Part shown: positions 9,501 through 18,300 of the stretch, piece after piece | Numbering within the stretch: position 1 is the first letter of the stretch | Layout of the letters: each line of letters opens with the position of its first letter | DNA from: Bifidobacterium breve | Lineage (GTDB): Bacteria; Actinomycetota; Thermoleophilia; Solirubrobacterales; Solirubrobacteraceae | Assembly: GCA_945878865.1 (NCBI GenBank) | Contig: CAMCUD010000001.1 | Span: forward strand, 62,001 to 126,000 | Reading direction: 5' to 3' | DNA length: 64,000 nt | Notes under the pieces: model-generated | Databases searched by the model: none | Seen by the model: the letters and a program-made list of their open reading frames with translations, nothing else | Told to the model about the DNA's origin: nothing | Position numbers and translations under genes: made by a program

Positions 9501-10664
9501 ATGACGGGCCGCGACATCGTCTGCGTCGGGTTCAACGACTGGGAGACCGAGCTGTGGACGAACCAGCACCATCTCATGGCGCGGCTCGCCGGCTCGGGCA
9601 ACCGGGTGCTGTTCATCGAGTCGCTCGGGCTGCGGCGCCCGACCGTCGCCGGGCGTGACGTCTCCCGGATGGCGCGCCGGCTCGTGCGCGGCCTGCAGCC
9701 GCCGCGCGAGCGCGACGGCGTGCACGTCCTCTCGCCGCTCGTCATCCCGCTGCACGGCAACCCGACGGTCCGGCGGCTGAACGCGCGGATCCTGCCGGCG
9801 CTCGTGGGCCATGCGGCGCGGCGGCTGGGGATGCGGCAGCCGATCCTCTGGGGCTACGTCCCGCAGGCCGAGGTGCTGCTCGATGTCCTCGACCCGTCGC
9901 TCGTCGTCTACCACTGCGTCGACGACATCGCCACGCAGGAGGGCATCGACACGGCGTCGTTCCAGGCCGCCGAGGCGCGCTACGCCGGGCGGGCCGACCT
10001 CGTGCTGGCCAGCGCGCCGCGGCTGGCCGAGCGGATGCGGACGCTGAGCGACAACGTGCTGTATGCGCCGAACGTCGCGGACACGGCCGCGTTCGCGGCG
10101 GCGCTCGACGAGGGACGGATCGACGAACCCCTGGGCGCCCTGCCGCATCCTCGTCTGGTGTTCACCGGGGCGATCGCAGAGAAGAAGCTCGACCTCCCGC
10201 TGCTCGCCCAGATCGCACGGGCGCGGCGGGACTGGACGATCGCACTCGTCGGGCCCGTCGGCCTGGGCGATCCGCACACCGACGTGGCGGCGCTGGAGGC
10301 CGAGCCGAACGTGCACCTCCTCGGCGCCCGGAGGTACGAGGAGCTGCCGGCCGTGCTGCGCGGCGCCGACATCACGCTCATCCCCTACCGCGCCAGCGAG
10401 CTGACCGCGAGCATCTTCCCGATGAAGGTCTACGAGTACCTCGCCGCCGGGCGGCCGGTGGTCTCGACGCCACTGCCGGCGCTCGAGGGCGTCGCCGAGA
10501 TCACGGTGGCCGACGGCGCTGCGGCGTTCATCTCCGCGATCGAGCGCGAGCTGGCCGAGGACACGCCGGAGCGGCGGACGGCACGCTCGGCCGCGGCCGC
10601 CCGGAACTCGTGGGACGCGCGGCTGGAGGAGATCGGCACGGCGCTGGAGCGGCTGGGCGCATGA
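9501..10664 (+). CDS. Glycosyltransferase
   Basis: VFTGAIAEKKLDLPLLAQIAR...WTIALVGPVG...EELPAVLRGADITLIPYRASELTASIFPMKVYEYLAAGRPVVSTPLPAL. Confidence 0.85.
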   Translation: MTGRDIVCVGFNDWETELWTNQHHLMARLAGSGNRVLFIESLGLRRPTVAGRDVSRMARRLVRGLQPPRERDGVHVLSPLVIPLHGNPTVRRLNARILPALVGHAARRLGMRQPILWGYVPQAEVLLDVLDPSLVVYHCVDDIATQEGIDTASFQAAEARYAGRADLVLASAPRLAERMRTLSDNVLYAPNVADTAAFAAALDEGRIDEPLGALPHPRLVFTGAIAEKKLDLPLLAQIARARRDWTIALVGPVGLGDPHTDVAALEAEPNVHLLGARRYEELPAVLRGADITLIPYRASELTASIFPMKVYEYLAAGRPVVSTPLPALEGVAEITVADGAAAFISAIERELAEDTPERRTARSAAAARNSWDARLEEIGTALERLGA

Positions 10665-11776
10665 CCTGCACGGTCGTCGCCACGCCGTACGCGCCCACCG
10701 GCGCGACCGGCGGCTCGCGGCGCGTCATCTCCCTGCTCGCCGCGCTTGACCGGCTCGGCCCGGTCACGCTGGCCTACGTGCCATTCTCCGGCGAGGAGCC
10801 GTCCCGCGACCTGGACCGCCTGGCGCAGCTGGAGATCCGCCCCGTCTCCCCCTCGCGCGGCCTCGGCCGCCTCGCGACCTACGCCCGCGCCCGTGCCGCC
10901 GGCGCGCCCGACGGCTTCGCCCGAGGGGCGTCCTCCGAGCTGGCGGCCGCAGCCGTCGACGCCGCCGGGCCGCGTGGCCGGATCATCGCGGACGGGCTCA
11001 GCGCCGCGGCGTCCCTGCTGACCGTGATGCGAAAGCGCCCCGTCGTCTACTGCGCGCAAAACCTGGAGTCCGGGTTCCGCGGCGAGCTCGACAGCGGTGG
11101 AAGCGCGGGCCTGGAGCGCTTCGAACGCCTGCTGCTCGAACGGGCCGCCGAGACGTGGGTGCCGTCCCCGCGCGAGGTCGACCTCGCCCACGACCTCGTG
11201 CCGTCGGCGCACGTCGTCCACGTGCCCAACGTCGTGGACGTCGCGCGCATCGCCACGGTCGCCCCGCGGCGTGGGGAGAAGCGGCTGCTGTTCGCCGCCG
11301 ACCACACGTACCCGCCCAACCGCGACGCGCTGCGCTGGCTGCTCGCCGAGATCATGCCGGCCGTGTGGGCCCGTGAGCCGGAGGCCATCCTCACCCTGAC
11401 CGGCCGCGGGCTGCCCGAGGGCATCGAAGGTCGCGAGCACCGCATCGAGGCGCGCGGCTTCGTCGACGATCTCGCCGCCGTCTACGCGGCCTCGGACGCC
11501 GTGCTCGTCCCGCTGCGCCAGGGCGGCGGCTCCCCGCTGAAGTTCATCGAGGCCCTGGCCTGCGCGCTTCCCGTCGTCGCCACGCCGAAGGCCGCGGCCG
11601 GCCTGGAGCTCGTCGCCGGCGCCGAGTTCCTCGAGGGAGACAACCCGCAGGCGCTCGCCGAAGCGGTCCTCGTCGCTCTCAGCCCGCGCGGCGAGCAGGT
11701 CGGGCGGCAAGGCCGGGAGATCGCCGAGCAGCGATACTCCCTGGAATCACTGACCGCCATCCTGTCCCGAACGTGA
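10661..11776 (+). CDS. Glycosyltransferase
   Basis: ATGA overlap with upstream stop; RRGEKRLLFAADHTYPPNRDALRWLLAEIMP...VLVPLRQGGGSPLKFIEALACALPVVATPKAAAGLE. Confidence 0.85.
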   Translation: MTCTVVATPYAPTGATGGSRRVISLLAALDRLGPVTLAYVPFSGEEPSRDLDRLAQLEIRPVSPSRGLGRLATYARARAAGAPDGFARGASSELAAAAVDAAGPRGRIIADGLSAAASLLTVMRKRPVVYCAQNLESGFRGELDSGGSAGLERFERLLLERAAETWVPSPREVDLAHDLVPSAHVVHVPNVVDVARIATVAPRRGEKRLLFAADHTYPPNRDALRWLLAEIMPAVWAREPEAILTLTGRGLPEGIEGREHRIEARGFVDDLAAVYAASDAVLVPLRQGGGSPLKFIEALACALPVVATPKAAAGLELVAGAEFLEGDNPQALAEAVLVALSPRGEQVGRQGREIAEQRYSLESLTAILSRT

Positions 11777-11810
11777 ACGCGGCATCCCACGCCAGCGGTC
11801 AGACTCTCCT

Positions 11811-12950
11811 GTGCATATGAAGATCGTCTCGGTCATGACCACCCACTCGCGGGGCGGCGCGGAATTCGCGGCCGTCGAGATGCTCGACGCGCTCGTCGAC
11901 CGCGGCCACGAGCCGGTCATGCTCACCGACCAGCCGGGGATCGCGCGCGACCGCCGGGTTCCGGTTCACCCGCTGGAGATCGGACCCAAGCTCTCCACGT
12001 CGAGCTGGCGCGAGCTCGCGCTGACCTGGCCGTCGCTGCTGCGCGATTTCCGCCGCGCGCTGGAGGCCGAGGCGCCGTATGACGTGCTGCTCGTGCACTA
12101 CAAGAAGGAGCAGCTGCTGGCCGGGATGCTGCCGAAGCATCTGCGCCCCTCCGTGGTGTGGTGCGAGTGGGGCCCGGTCCCGTTCCCGCTGCGCACCGGC
12201 CTGCCGCGCCAGGCCTACCTGGCCGCCGGGCGGCGCGCCGACCTCGTCCTGGCGATCTCGCGCGGAACGGCGGACAACGTCGCCGACGTGGGGATCCCGC
12301 CGTGGAAGATCGTCACGGTCCCGAACGTCATGCGCACGGAGGAGATCGACTTCAGCGCGGAGGGCCGCGCCGCCGTGCGCGCGGAGCTGGGCATCCCGGC
12401 CGACGCGTTCGTCGTGGGCTGCATCAGCCGCTTTCACCCGAAGAAGCGCAACGACGTGGTCGTCGACGCCGTCAAGCGCCTGGAGAACCCGAACGTCCAC
12501 GTGGTGCTGGCAGGCGACGGCGAGACCGAGGACGAGCTGCGCCGCCTCGGCGAGCCGCTGGGCGACCGGATGCACATCGTCCCCACGCCGGGGCAGAACG
12601 TCGGCGATGTGCTCTCCGCGTTCGACGTCTCGGTCTTCTGCCCCAGCCCGACGGAAGGCCAGCCGCGGGCGACGATCCTCGCCATGCTCGCGCGCCGCCC
12701 CGCCCTGGCGACGGGCCCCGAAGGCGTGGCGGACATGATCACGCCGGAGGTCGGGGGGATCGCGTCGCCGGAGAACGATCCCGACGCGCTCGCCGGCCTG
12801 CTGCGCCGCTACCTCGACGACCCGGCGCTCATCGTCAGCCAGGGCGAGACGGGGCGGGCGCTCGCCGAGCGGACGTACGCGGCGCCGGTGGTGGCGGAGC
12901 TGCTCGAGGGGCTGTTCGAGCAGGCGCGGGCGCACGCGGCGAAGCGCTGA
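11811..12950 (+). CDS. Glycosyltransferase family 4 (paralogue of 3872..5047)
   Basis: IVSVMTTHSRGGAEFAAVEMLDALVDRGHEPVMLTDQPG...VHYKKEQLL...VVWCEWGPVPFP...VGCISRFHPKKRNDVVVDAVKRL. Confidence 0.88.
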   Translation: MHMKIVSVMTTHSRGGAEFAAVEMLDALVDRGHEPVMLTDQPGIARDRRVPVHPLEIGPKLSTSSWRELALTWPSLLRDFRRALEAEAPYDVLLVHYKKEQLLAGMLPKHLRPSVVWCEWGPVPFPLRTGLPRQAYLAAGRRADLVLAISRGTADNVADVGIPPWKIVTVPNVMRTEEIDFSAEGRAAVRAELGIPADAFVVGCISRFHPKKRNDVVVDAVKRLENPNVHVVLAGDGETEDELRRLGEPLGDRMHIVPTPGQNVGDVLSAFDVSVFCPSPTEGQPRATILAMLARRPALATGPEGVADMITPEVGGIASPENDPDALAGLLRRYLDDPALIVSQGETGRALAERTYAAPVVAELLEGLFEQARAHAAKR

Positions 12951-12952
12951 CC

Positions 12953-13741
12953 ATGCTGGACTGGAGCGACGGCAACTACGCGCTGACGGCGGCGTCCCTG
13001 GCCCCCGCGACAGACCAGGTCCTCGACGTCGCGGCGGTGTCCGCGGGCCAATCGGTGCTCGACGTGGCGTGCGGCACCGGCAACGCCGCCCTCGCGGCTG
13101 CCCGGCGCGGCGCGACGGCAACCGGCGTCGATCCGGCGATCGGGCTGCTGCAGATCGCGCGGTCGCGCGCAGCGAAGGACGACCTCGCCGCCGAGTTCCT
13201 TGCCGGCGACGCGAGCGCGCTGCCCGTGCCGGAGGCCTCATTCGACGTGTGCGTGAGCGTGTTCGGCGTGATCTTCGCCCCGGATGCGCAGCGGGCGATC
13301 TGCGAGATGCTCCGGGCCACGAAGCCCGGCGGCGTCATCGCGCTCTCGTCCTGGCTGCCCGGCGGCGCGGTCGACCGCGCCGCGAAGCTCCTGCGCGAGG
13401 CGATCACCGCCGCGATGCCCCCGACGGCGGCGGTGGAGGACGGGCCGCCGCCCCCGCAGTGGCAGGACCCCGACTGGATCTCGTCGCTGCTCGCACGCTG
13501 TGGGGCCCGAGACGTCGAGCTCCTCGAGTTCGATCTGCGGTTCGCCGCGGTCTCCCCGGAGGCGTGGTTCGGCGAGCAGGAGGAGCACCACCCGGTGTGG
13601 CGCTTCGGCCGGCGGGTGCTCGACGACGACGCGTGGGCGGACCTGCGCCGCCAGTCACTCGACGTGCTGCACGAGGTCAACGAGGACAGCGAGGCGTTCG
13701 CGGCGACGAGCCGGTACGTGGTCGCGCGGGCGGTCCGGTAG
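12953..13741 (+). CDS. Class I SAM-dependent methyltransferase
   Basis: QSVLDVACGTGNAALAAARRGATATGVDPAIGLLQIARSRA. Confidence 0.85.
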   Translation: MLDWSDGNYALTAASLAPATDQVLDVAAVSAGQSVLDVACGTGNAALAAARRGATATGVDPAIGLLQIARSRAAKDDLAAEFLAGDASALPVPEASFDVCVSVFGVIFAPDAQRAICEMLRATKPGGVIALSSWLPGGAVDRAAKLLREAITAAMPPTAAVEDGPPPPQWQDPDWISSLLARCGARDVELLEFDLRFAAVSPEAWFGEQEEHHPVWRFGRRVLDDDAWADLRRQSLDVLHEVNEDSEAFAATSRYVVARAVR

Positions 13742-13789
13742 GGGTGTGGACGAAAACGGTCCAGATCGGACCGTTTTGGGACACACCCC
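13741..13789. terminator. Two-tier hairpin, candidate bidirectional terminator
   Basis: GGGGTGTG-gacg-AAAACGGTCC-agatc-GGACCGTTTT-ggga-CACACCCC, immediately after the methyltransferase stop and between convergent genes. Confidence 0.7.
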
Positions 13790-13827
13790 CGAGAGGGACG
13801 CCGCGTCACCGCGCAGGATGGACCCGA

Positions 13828-13856
13828 ACGAACTTCCCGCCCACCGGGAAGTTCGT
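13828..13856. terminator. Perfect 12-bp hairpin, second candidate terminator
   Basis: ACGAACTTCCCG-cccac-CGGGAAGTTCGT in the same convergent gap. Confidence 0.65.
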
Positions 13857-13872
13857 CACCGTCGACCGCGCG

Positions 13873-15000
13873 CTACAGCGCCGCCAGCAGCCGCTCGACC
13901 ACGAACTCCACCTGCTCGACCGTCGTCGTCGACGACAGCGGCAGCGCGACATGCCGCGCCGCGACCTCCTCGCTCACCGGCCGGCGCCCGTGCGATTCGT
14001 ACTCGCTGAACTGCGTCAGCGACGGGTACCACGTCGTCTGGATGCCGTCGGCCTGCAGCGCGTCGCGGACGGCGTCACGCGTGCCGCGGTCGGGCAGCAG
14101 CGCGAAGAAGGCGAAGTGCGACGCGCGCTCGACGTCCTCGTCGGTCCACGGCAACTCCACCGCCGGGACGTCGGCGAGAAGCTCGCGGTACCGGCGGACC
14201 GCCACGCGGCGGCGCGCCAGGTCGTCGTCGAGCCGCGGAAGCCGCGACAGGCCGAGCGCCGCCCGGGGCTCATCCATCCGGTAGTTGAAGCCGATGTCGA
14301 GGATGTCGTAGCTCTCGGCGTGGCCGCGATGGCGGTCCCACGTCACCGACGTCATCGCGTGCGAGCGCAGCGACTTGACCTTCGCCGACCAGTCCTCGTG
14401 CGGGGTGACGACCATGCCGCCCTCCCCCACGCACAGCTGCTTCTTGCTGAAGAACGAGAAGCACCCCGCGTCGCCGGCCAGGCCGACGGGCGTGTCGTCG
14501 GCGCAGCGCGCACCGACGGCCTGGGCGCAGTCCTCGATGAGGGCGAGCCCGCGGTCGCCGCACAGACCCCGCAGGGAGATCATGTCGGCCGCGTAGCCGC
14601 CGAAGTGCACGGCGACGACCGCCTTCGTCCGCGGGGTGATCCGCGAGGCGACGTCGAGGATGTCGAGCGTCGGCTCGAGCGGGTCGCGGACGTCGGCGAG
14701 GATCGCCTCGGCGCCGCAGTACCGGGCGGCCGCTGCGGTCGCCACGAAGGTGAACGCGGGGACGATGACCTCATCGCCGGGGCCGACGCCCGCCGCGAGC
14801 AGCGCGAGGTGCAGCGCGGCGGTCCCCGAGCCGACGGCGACCGCACGCTCAGCCCCGAGCCACTCGGCGAACGCCGCCTCGAAGGCCTGCGTGCGCGGGC
14901 CCATCGTCAGCCAGCCCTCGGACAGGCAGGCCAGCACGGCCTGCACGTCGTCCTCGGTCATCTCGACGTTCGTCAGGGGGATGGAGAACGGCGTGCTCAT
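13873..15000 (-). CDS. DegT/DnrJ/EryC1/StrS family PLP-dependent sugar aminotransferase
   Basis: MSTPFSIPLTNVEMTEDDVQAVLACLSEGWLTMGPRTQAFEAAFAEWLGAE...GSGTAALHLALLAAGVGPGDEVIVPAFTFVATA...CFSFFSKKQL (PLP lysine). Confidence 0.92.
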   Translation of the reverse strand: MSTPFSIPLTNVEMTEDDVQAVLACLSEGWLTMGPRTQAFEAAFAEWLGAERAVAVGSGTAALHLALLAAGVGPGDEVIVPAFTFVATAAAARYCGAEAILADVRDPLEPTLDILDVASRITPRTKAVVAVHFGGYAADMISLRGLCGDRGLALIEDCAQAVGARCADDTPVGLAGDAGCFSFFSKKQLCVGEGGMVVTPHEDWSAKVKSLRSHAMTSVTWDRHRGHAESYDILDIGFNYRMDEPRAALGLSRLPRLDDDLARRRVAVRRYRELLADVPAVELPWTDEDVERASHFAFFALLPDRGTRDAVRDALQADGIQTTWYPSLTQFSEYESHGRRPVSEEVAARHVALPLSSTTTVEQVEFVVERLLAAL

Positions 15001-16163
15001 GCGCCGACCTCCGCCCGCAGCGCCGCGACGACCCGGTCCTGCTGCTCGTGCGTGAGGTGCGGGAACAGCGGGATCGTGATCTCGATGCGCGCCGCGCGCT
15101 CGGTCTTCGGCAGCGAGATGCCGGGGAACCGCTCCCGGTACGCCGTGAACTCGTGGACGGCCGGGTAGAAGACGCTGGTCTGCACGCCGTGCTTCTCGCG
15201 CAGCGCAATGCGGATCTCGTCGCGCCGCGCCGGGTCTTCCAGCGTGATCGGCATGACGTAGCACGACGAGTCGTCCACGCTCGCGTCGGTGAACATCAGC
15301 TGGAGGCCCGGGACGTCGCGCAGCAGCTCGCGATAGCGGCGGGTCAGGTCGCGGCGGGTCGCGATGTCGTCCTCCAGGCGGCGCAGCCGGGAGAGACCGA
15401 GCGCGCTGCGCGGCTCGTCGATCCGATAGTTGAACCCGAGCCCGACCACGTCGTACGTCGTCGTCTGGCCGGTGTGGCGCTCCCACGTCCCGCTGGTCAT
15501 CGCGTGCGAGCGCAGCGACCGCGCGACGTCGGCGATCCGCGCGTCGTCCGTGCACAGCAGCCCACCCTCGCCGACGGACAGGATCTTGTTGCTGAACAGG
15601 CTGAAGCAGCCCGCCGCGCCCCACGTGCCGAGCTTGCGCCCGTGCAGCGTGGCGCTCGGGGCGTGCGCGACGTCCTCGATGAGCGGGAGGCCGTGCGCGT
15701 CGGCGATCTCGCGCAGCCGGTCCACCGGCGCCGGGTACCCGGCGAAGTGCACCGCGGAGATCGCCTTCGTGCGCGGCGTGATCTTCGCCGCGACGTCGTC
15801 AGGATCGATCGAGAAGTCGTGGTCGCCGACGATGTCCGCGAACACGGGCGTCCCGCCGCAGTACAGGACCGCCGTGGCCGTCGCCGCGAACGTCATCGCC
15901 GGAACGATGACCTCATCGCCGGGCCCGACCCCCGCCGCAAGATAGGCGACGTGCAGCGCCGCGGTGCACGAGTTCACCGCGACCGCGTGCTCGCAGCCGA
16001 GATGCTCGGCGAACGCCGCCTCGAACTCCTGCGTCTTCGGGCCCATCGTGAGCCAGCCGGTCCGCAGGACCGCCTCGACCGCGTCGAGATCCTCCTGCTC
16101 GAGCCGCAGGTCGAAGAGCGGAATCTGCGGGAAGGTGTCAGCTGATGTTGCGGTACTTGGCAT
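14997..16163 (-). CDS. DegT/DnrJ/EryC1/StrS family PLP-dependent sugar aminotransferase (tandem paralogue)
   Basis: TGWLTMGPKTQEFEAAFAEHLGCEHAVAVNSCTAALHVAYLAAGVGPGDEVIVPAMTFAATA...CFSLFSNKIL; 4-bp overlap with the downstream paralogue. Confidence 0.92.
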   Translation of the reverse strand: MPSTATSADTFPQIPLFDLRLEQEDLDAVEAVLRTGWLTMGPKTQEFEAAFAEHLGCEHAVAVNSCTAALHVAYLAAGVGPGDEVIVPAMTFAATATAVLYCGGTPVFADIVGDHDFSIDPDDVAAKITPRTKAISAVHFAGYPAPVDRLREIADAHGLPLIEDVAHAPSATLHGRKLGTWGAAGCFSLFSNKILSVGEGGLLCTDDARIADVARSLRSHAMTSGTWERHTGQTTTYDVVGLGFNYRIDEPRSALGLSRLRRLEDDIATRRDLTRRYRELLRDVPGLQLMFTDASVDDSSCYVMPITLEDPARRDEIRIALREKHGVQTSVFYPAVHEFTAYRERFPGISLPKTERAARIEITIPLFPHLTHEQQDRVVAALRAEVGA

Positions 16164-17115
16164 CGAACGGGTCCCCGAACGCGCCCGCGTCGAGCCCCGC
16201 GATGACCTCGGCGATCCCGTCCGGGACCGTCATGGTCGTCTCGAAGCCGAGCACGCGCTTGATCTTGTCGAAGCTCACCTTGTAGTCGCGCGGGTCCTCG
16301 TTCTTCTTGACGAACGAGACCTTGCCGCGCCCGACCTGGCGGTCGATCTCCTGTACGAGGTCGGCCTTGCGGTAGTTCTGGCCCGGCCGGCCCACGTTGA
16401 AGACCTCACGCGTGACGATCTCCGGCGCCGCGTCGAGCACGGTGCGCACCGCGCGGCCCGCGTCGCGGACGTGGACGTACGGCCGCCAGAACTGCTCGCC
16501 GAAGACCTCGAGTTCCTTGTCGGCCCACAGGTCCCGCGTGAACTCGTTGACCGTCAGGTCAAAGCGCATGCGCGGCGCGACGCCGTAGATCGTGGAGAAC
16601 CGCAGGCAGGTGGGCTGCAGGTCGCCCGTGTCGCCGTCGAGCAGCAGCTGCTCCATGCCGACCTTCTGCTCGGCGTACAGCGACACCGGCGCGAGCTCGC
16701 CCTCCTCGGTGATCGGGACCGTCGGATCGGCCATGCGCCCGTAGTTCGAGCAGGTCGAGGCGAAGATGAAGCGCGAGACCCCGGCGGCGTCCGCGTCGGC
16801 GATGAGCCCGCGCGTGCCTTCGAGATTGACGTCGTTGGAGAGCTCGGGATCGCGGGCGCAGGCCGGATCGCCGACGATCGCGGCGAGATGGACGACCGCA
16901 TCGGCGCCGTCGAGGGCGCGGTGGCGGACGTCGTGGTCGCGGATGTCGCCGATCACCAGCTCGACGCCCTTGGCCTCGAGGTCCTTCGCGATGTCGTCCT
17001 GCCCGTGCAGCAGCACGTCGAGCGCGCGCACGCGCCGCCCGCTGCGCAGCAGCTCCTCGCACAGCGGCGCGCCGATGTACCCCGCGCCGCCCGTGACCGT
17101 CACCAGCTCACTCAT
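16138..17115 (-). CDS. NAD-dependent epimerase/dehydratase (extended SDR)
   Basis: MSELVTVTGGAGYIGAPLCEELLRSGRRVRALDVLLHG...VVHLAAIVGDPAC...SLYAEQKVGMEQ (YxxxK). Confidence 0.9.
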   Translation of the reverse strand: MSELVTVTGGAGYIGAPLCEELLRSGRRVRALDVLLHGQDDIAKDLEAKGVELVIGDIRDHDVRHRALDGADAVVHLAAIVGDPACARDPELSNDVNLEGTRGLIADADAAGVSRFIFASTCSNYGRMADPTVPITEEGELAPVSLYAEQKVGMEQLLLDGDTGDLQPTCLRFSTIYGVAPRMRFDLTVNEFTRDLWADKELEVFGEQFWRPYVHVRDAGRAVRTVLDAAPEIVTREVFNVGRPGQNYRKADLVQEIDRQVGRGKVSFVKKNEDPRDYKVSFDKIKRVLGFETTMTVPDGIAEVIAGLDAGAFGDPFDAKYRNIS

Positions 17116-18290
17116 CGATCTCCAGTCGTCTTCGCCACGTCCCTCTTCATCGACACCGCATCGAAGCCCTGCAGCAACAGCGCGCCGAACCTGGCGTGGA
17201 AGACCTCCGGCCCGAAGTCGCGCGCGTGGGCGCGCAACGCCGCGTCGTCGAGCGCGAGGGACTCGAAGCGCTCGATCGCGGCGGCCAGCCCGTCCGCCGA
17301 CGGGTCGTCGTAGAGCACGCCGGTGACGCCGTCCTGCACCGAGTCGCGCGCCCCGCCCTCGCCCAGCGCGAGGACCGGCATGCCGGCCGCCTGCGCTTCG
17401 ACGGGGACGATCCCGAAGTCCTCGACCCCGGGGAAGAGCAGCGCGCGGCACGTCGCCATGAGCTCATCGGCCTCCGTGTCGCTGACGCGGCCGCGGATGT
17501 CGATGTTCGGGTCGTCGCCGGCCGCGGCGCGAACGTGCTCCATGAACCGCCCGTCGCCGGCGACGACGAGCCGCCGGCCAAGCTTGCGACAGGCCTCCAC
17601 GGCGGCGTCCGGGCGCTTGTACGGCACCAGCCGGCCGAAGACGAGGTACGGCGCGTCGGGGCCGACCCGGCGCTCGCGCGTAACGAAGCGCTCGACCTCC
17701 ACCGGGGGATGGACGACCTCGGCGTCGCGATGCCACCAGTCGCGGACGCGCTGCGCGACGAACGACGAGTTCGCCGCGATGAGCGTGGGCTGCTTGGCGC
17801 CGCGCGCGTCGACGCGGCGCAGATACGCGGTCAGCGGCTTGACGATCGCGCGGGCCGCCGGGCCGAGGTCCTCCTGGAGCAGGAAGTCCGGATCCCATGC
17901 GTAGCGCATGGGCGTGTGGCAGTAGCAGACGTGCGGCACGCCGGCCGGCGTGCGGACGTTCTTCGCGCACGCGTGGTTCGACGAGATGACGAGGTCGAAG
18001 CCCGACAGGTCGAAGCGCCGGAACGCCGTGTCCATCAGCGGCAGCAGCTTCGGGTACTGCGTCGTCGCCTTCGGGATCTTCTGGATGAAGCTCGGGTGCA
18101 CCGGTCGGTCGGTGATGAACTCGTCGAACGGCGCCGGGTCGTAGACGCTGCAGAAGATCTCCGCGTGCGGGACAAGCCGCAGGATCGCCTCGATGACCTT
18201 CTCCGACCCGCCGGGCACGGCGAGCCACTCGTGGGTCACGGCGACGCGCGGATAGCGCTCGCGGAGCTGCTCGACGAGGGGGTCCGCCAC
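17112..18290 (-). CDS. Glycosyltransferase family 4
   Basis: RVAVTHEWLAVPGGSEKVIEAILRLVPHAEIF...YLVFGRLVPYKRPDAAVEACRKLGRRLVVAGDG...LFPGVEDFGIVPVEAQAAGMPVLALGEGGARDSV. Confidence 0.92.
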   Translation of the reverse strand: MADPLVEQLRERYPRVAVTHEWLAVPGGSEKVIEAILRLVPHAEIFCSVYDPAPFDEFITDRPVHPSFIQKIPKATTQYPKLLPLMDTAFRRFDLSGFDLVISSNHACAKNVRTPAGVPHVCYCHTPMRYAWDPDFLLQEDLGPAARAIVKPLTAYLRRVDARGAKQPTLIAANSSFVAQRVRDWWHRDAEVVHPPVEVERFVTRERRVGPDAPYLVFGRLVPYKRPDAAVEACRKLGRRLVVAGDGRFMEHVRAAAGDDPNIDIRGRVSDTEADELMATCRALLFPGVEDFGIVPVEAQAAGMPVLALGEGGARDSVQDGVTGVLYDDPSADGLAAAIERFESLALDDAALRAHARDFGPEVFHARFGALLLQGFDAVSMKRDVAKTTGDR

Positions 18291-18300
18291 CGGCGGGACG

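Noticed and set aside
8460-10316. 618-aa minus-strand ORF over the nucleotidyltransferase and GT genes
   Set aside because: Shadow ORF; the end of it overlaps the genuine GT4 gene in another frame.
14997-15624. N-terminal extension of the 13873..15624 minus ORF
   Set aside because: Out-of-frame read of the neighbouring aminotransferase; true start is the ATG at 15000.
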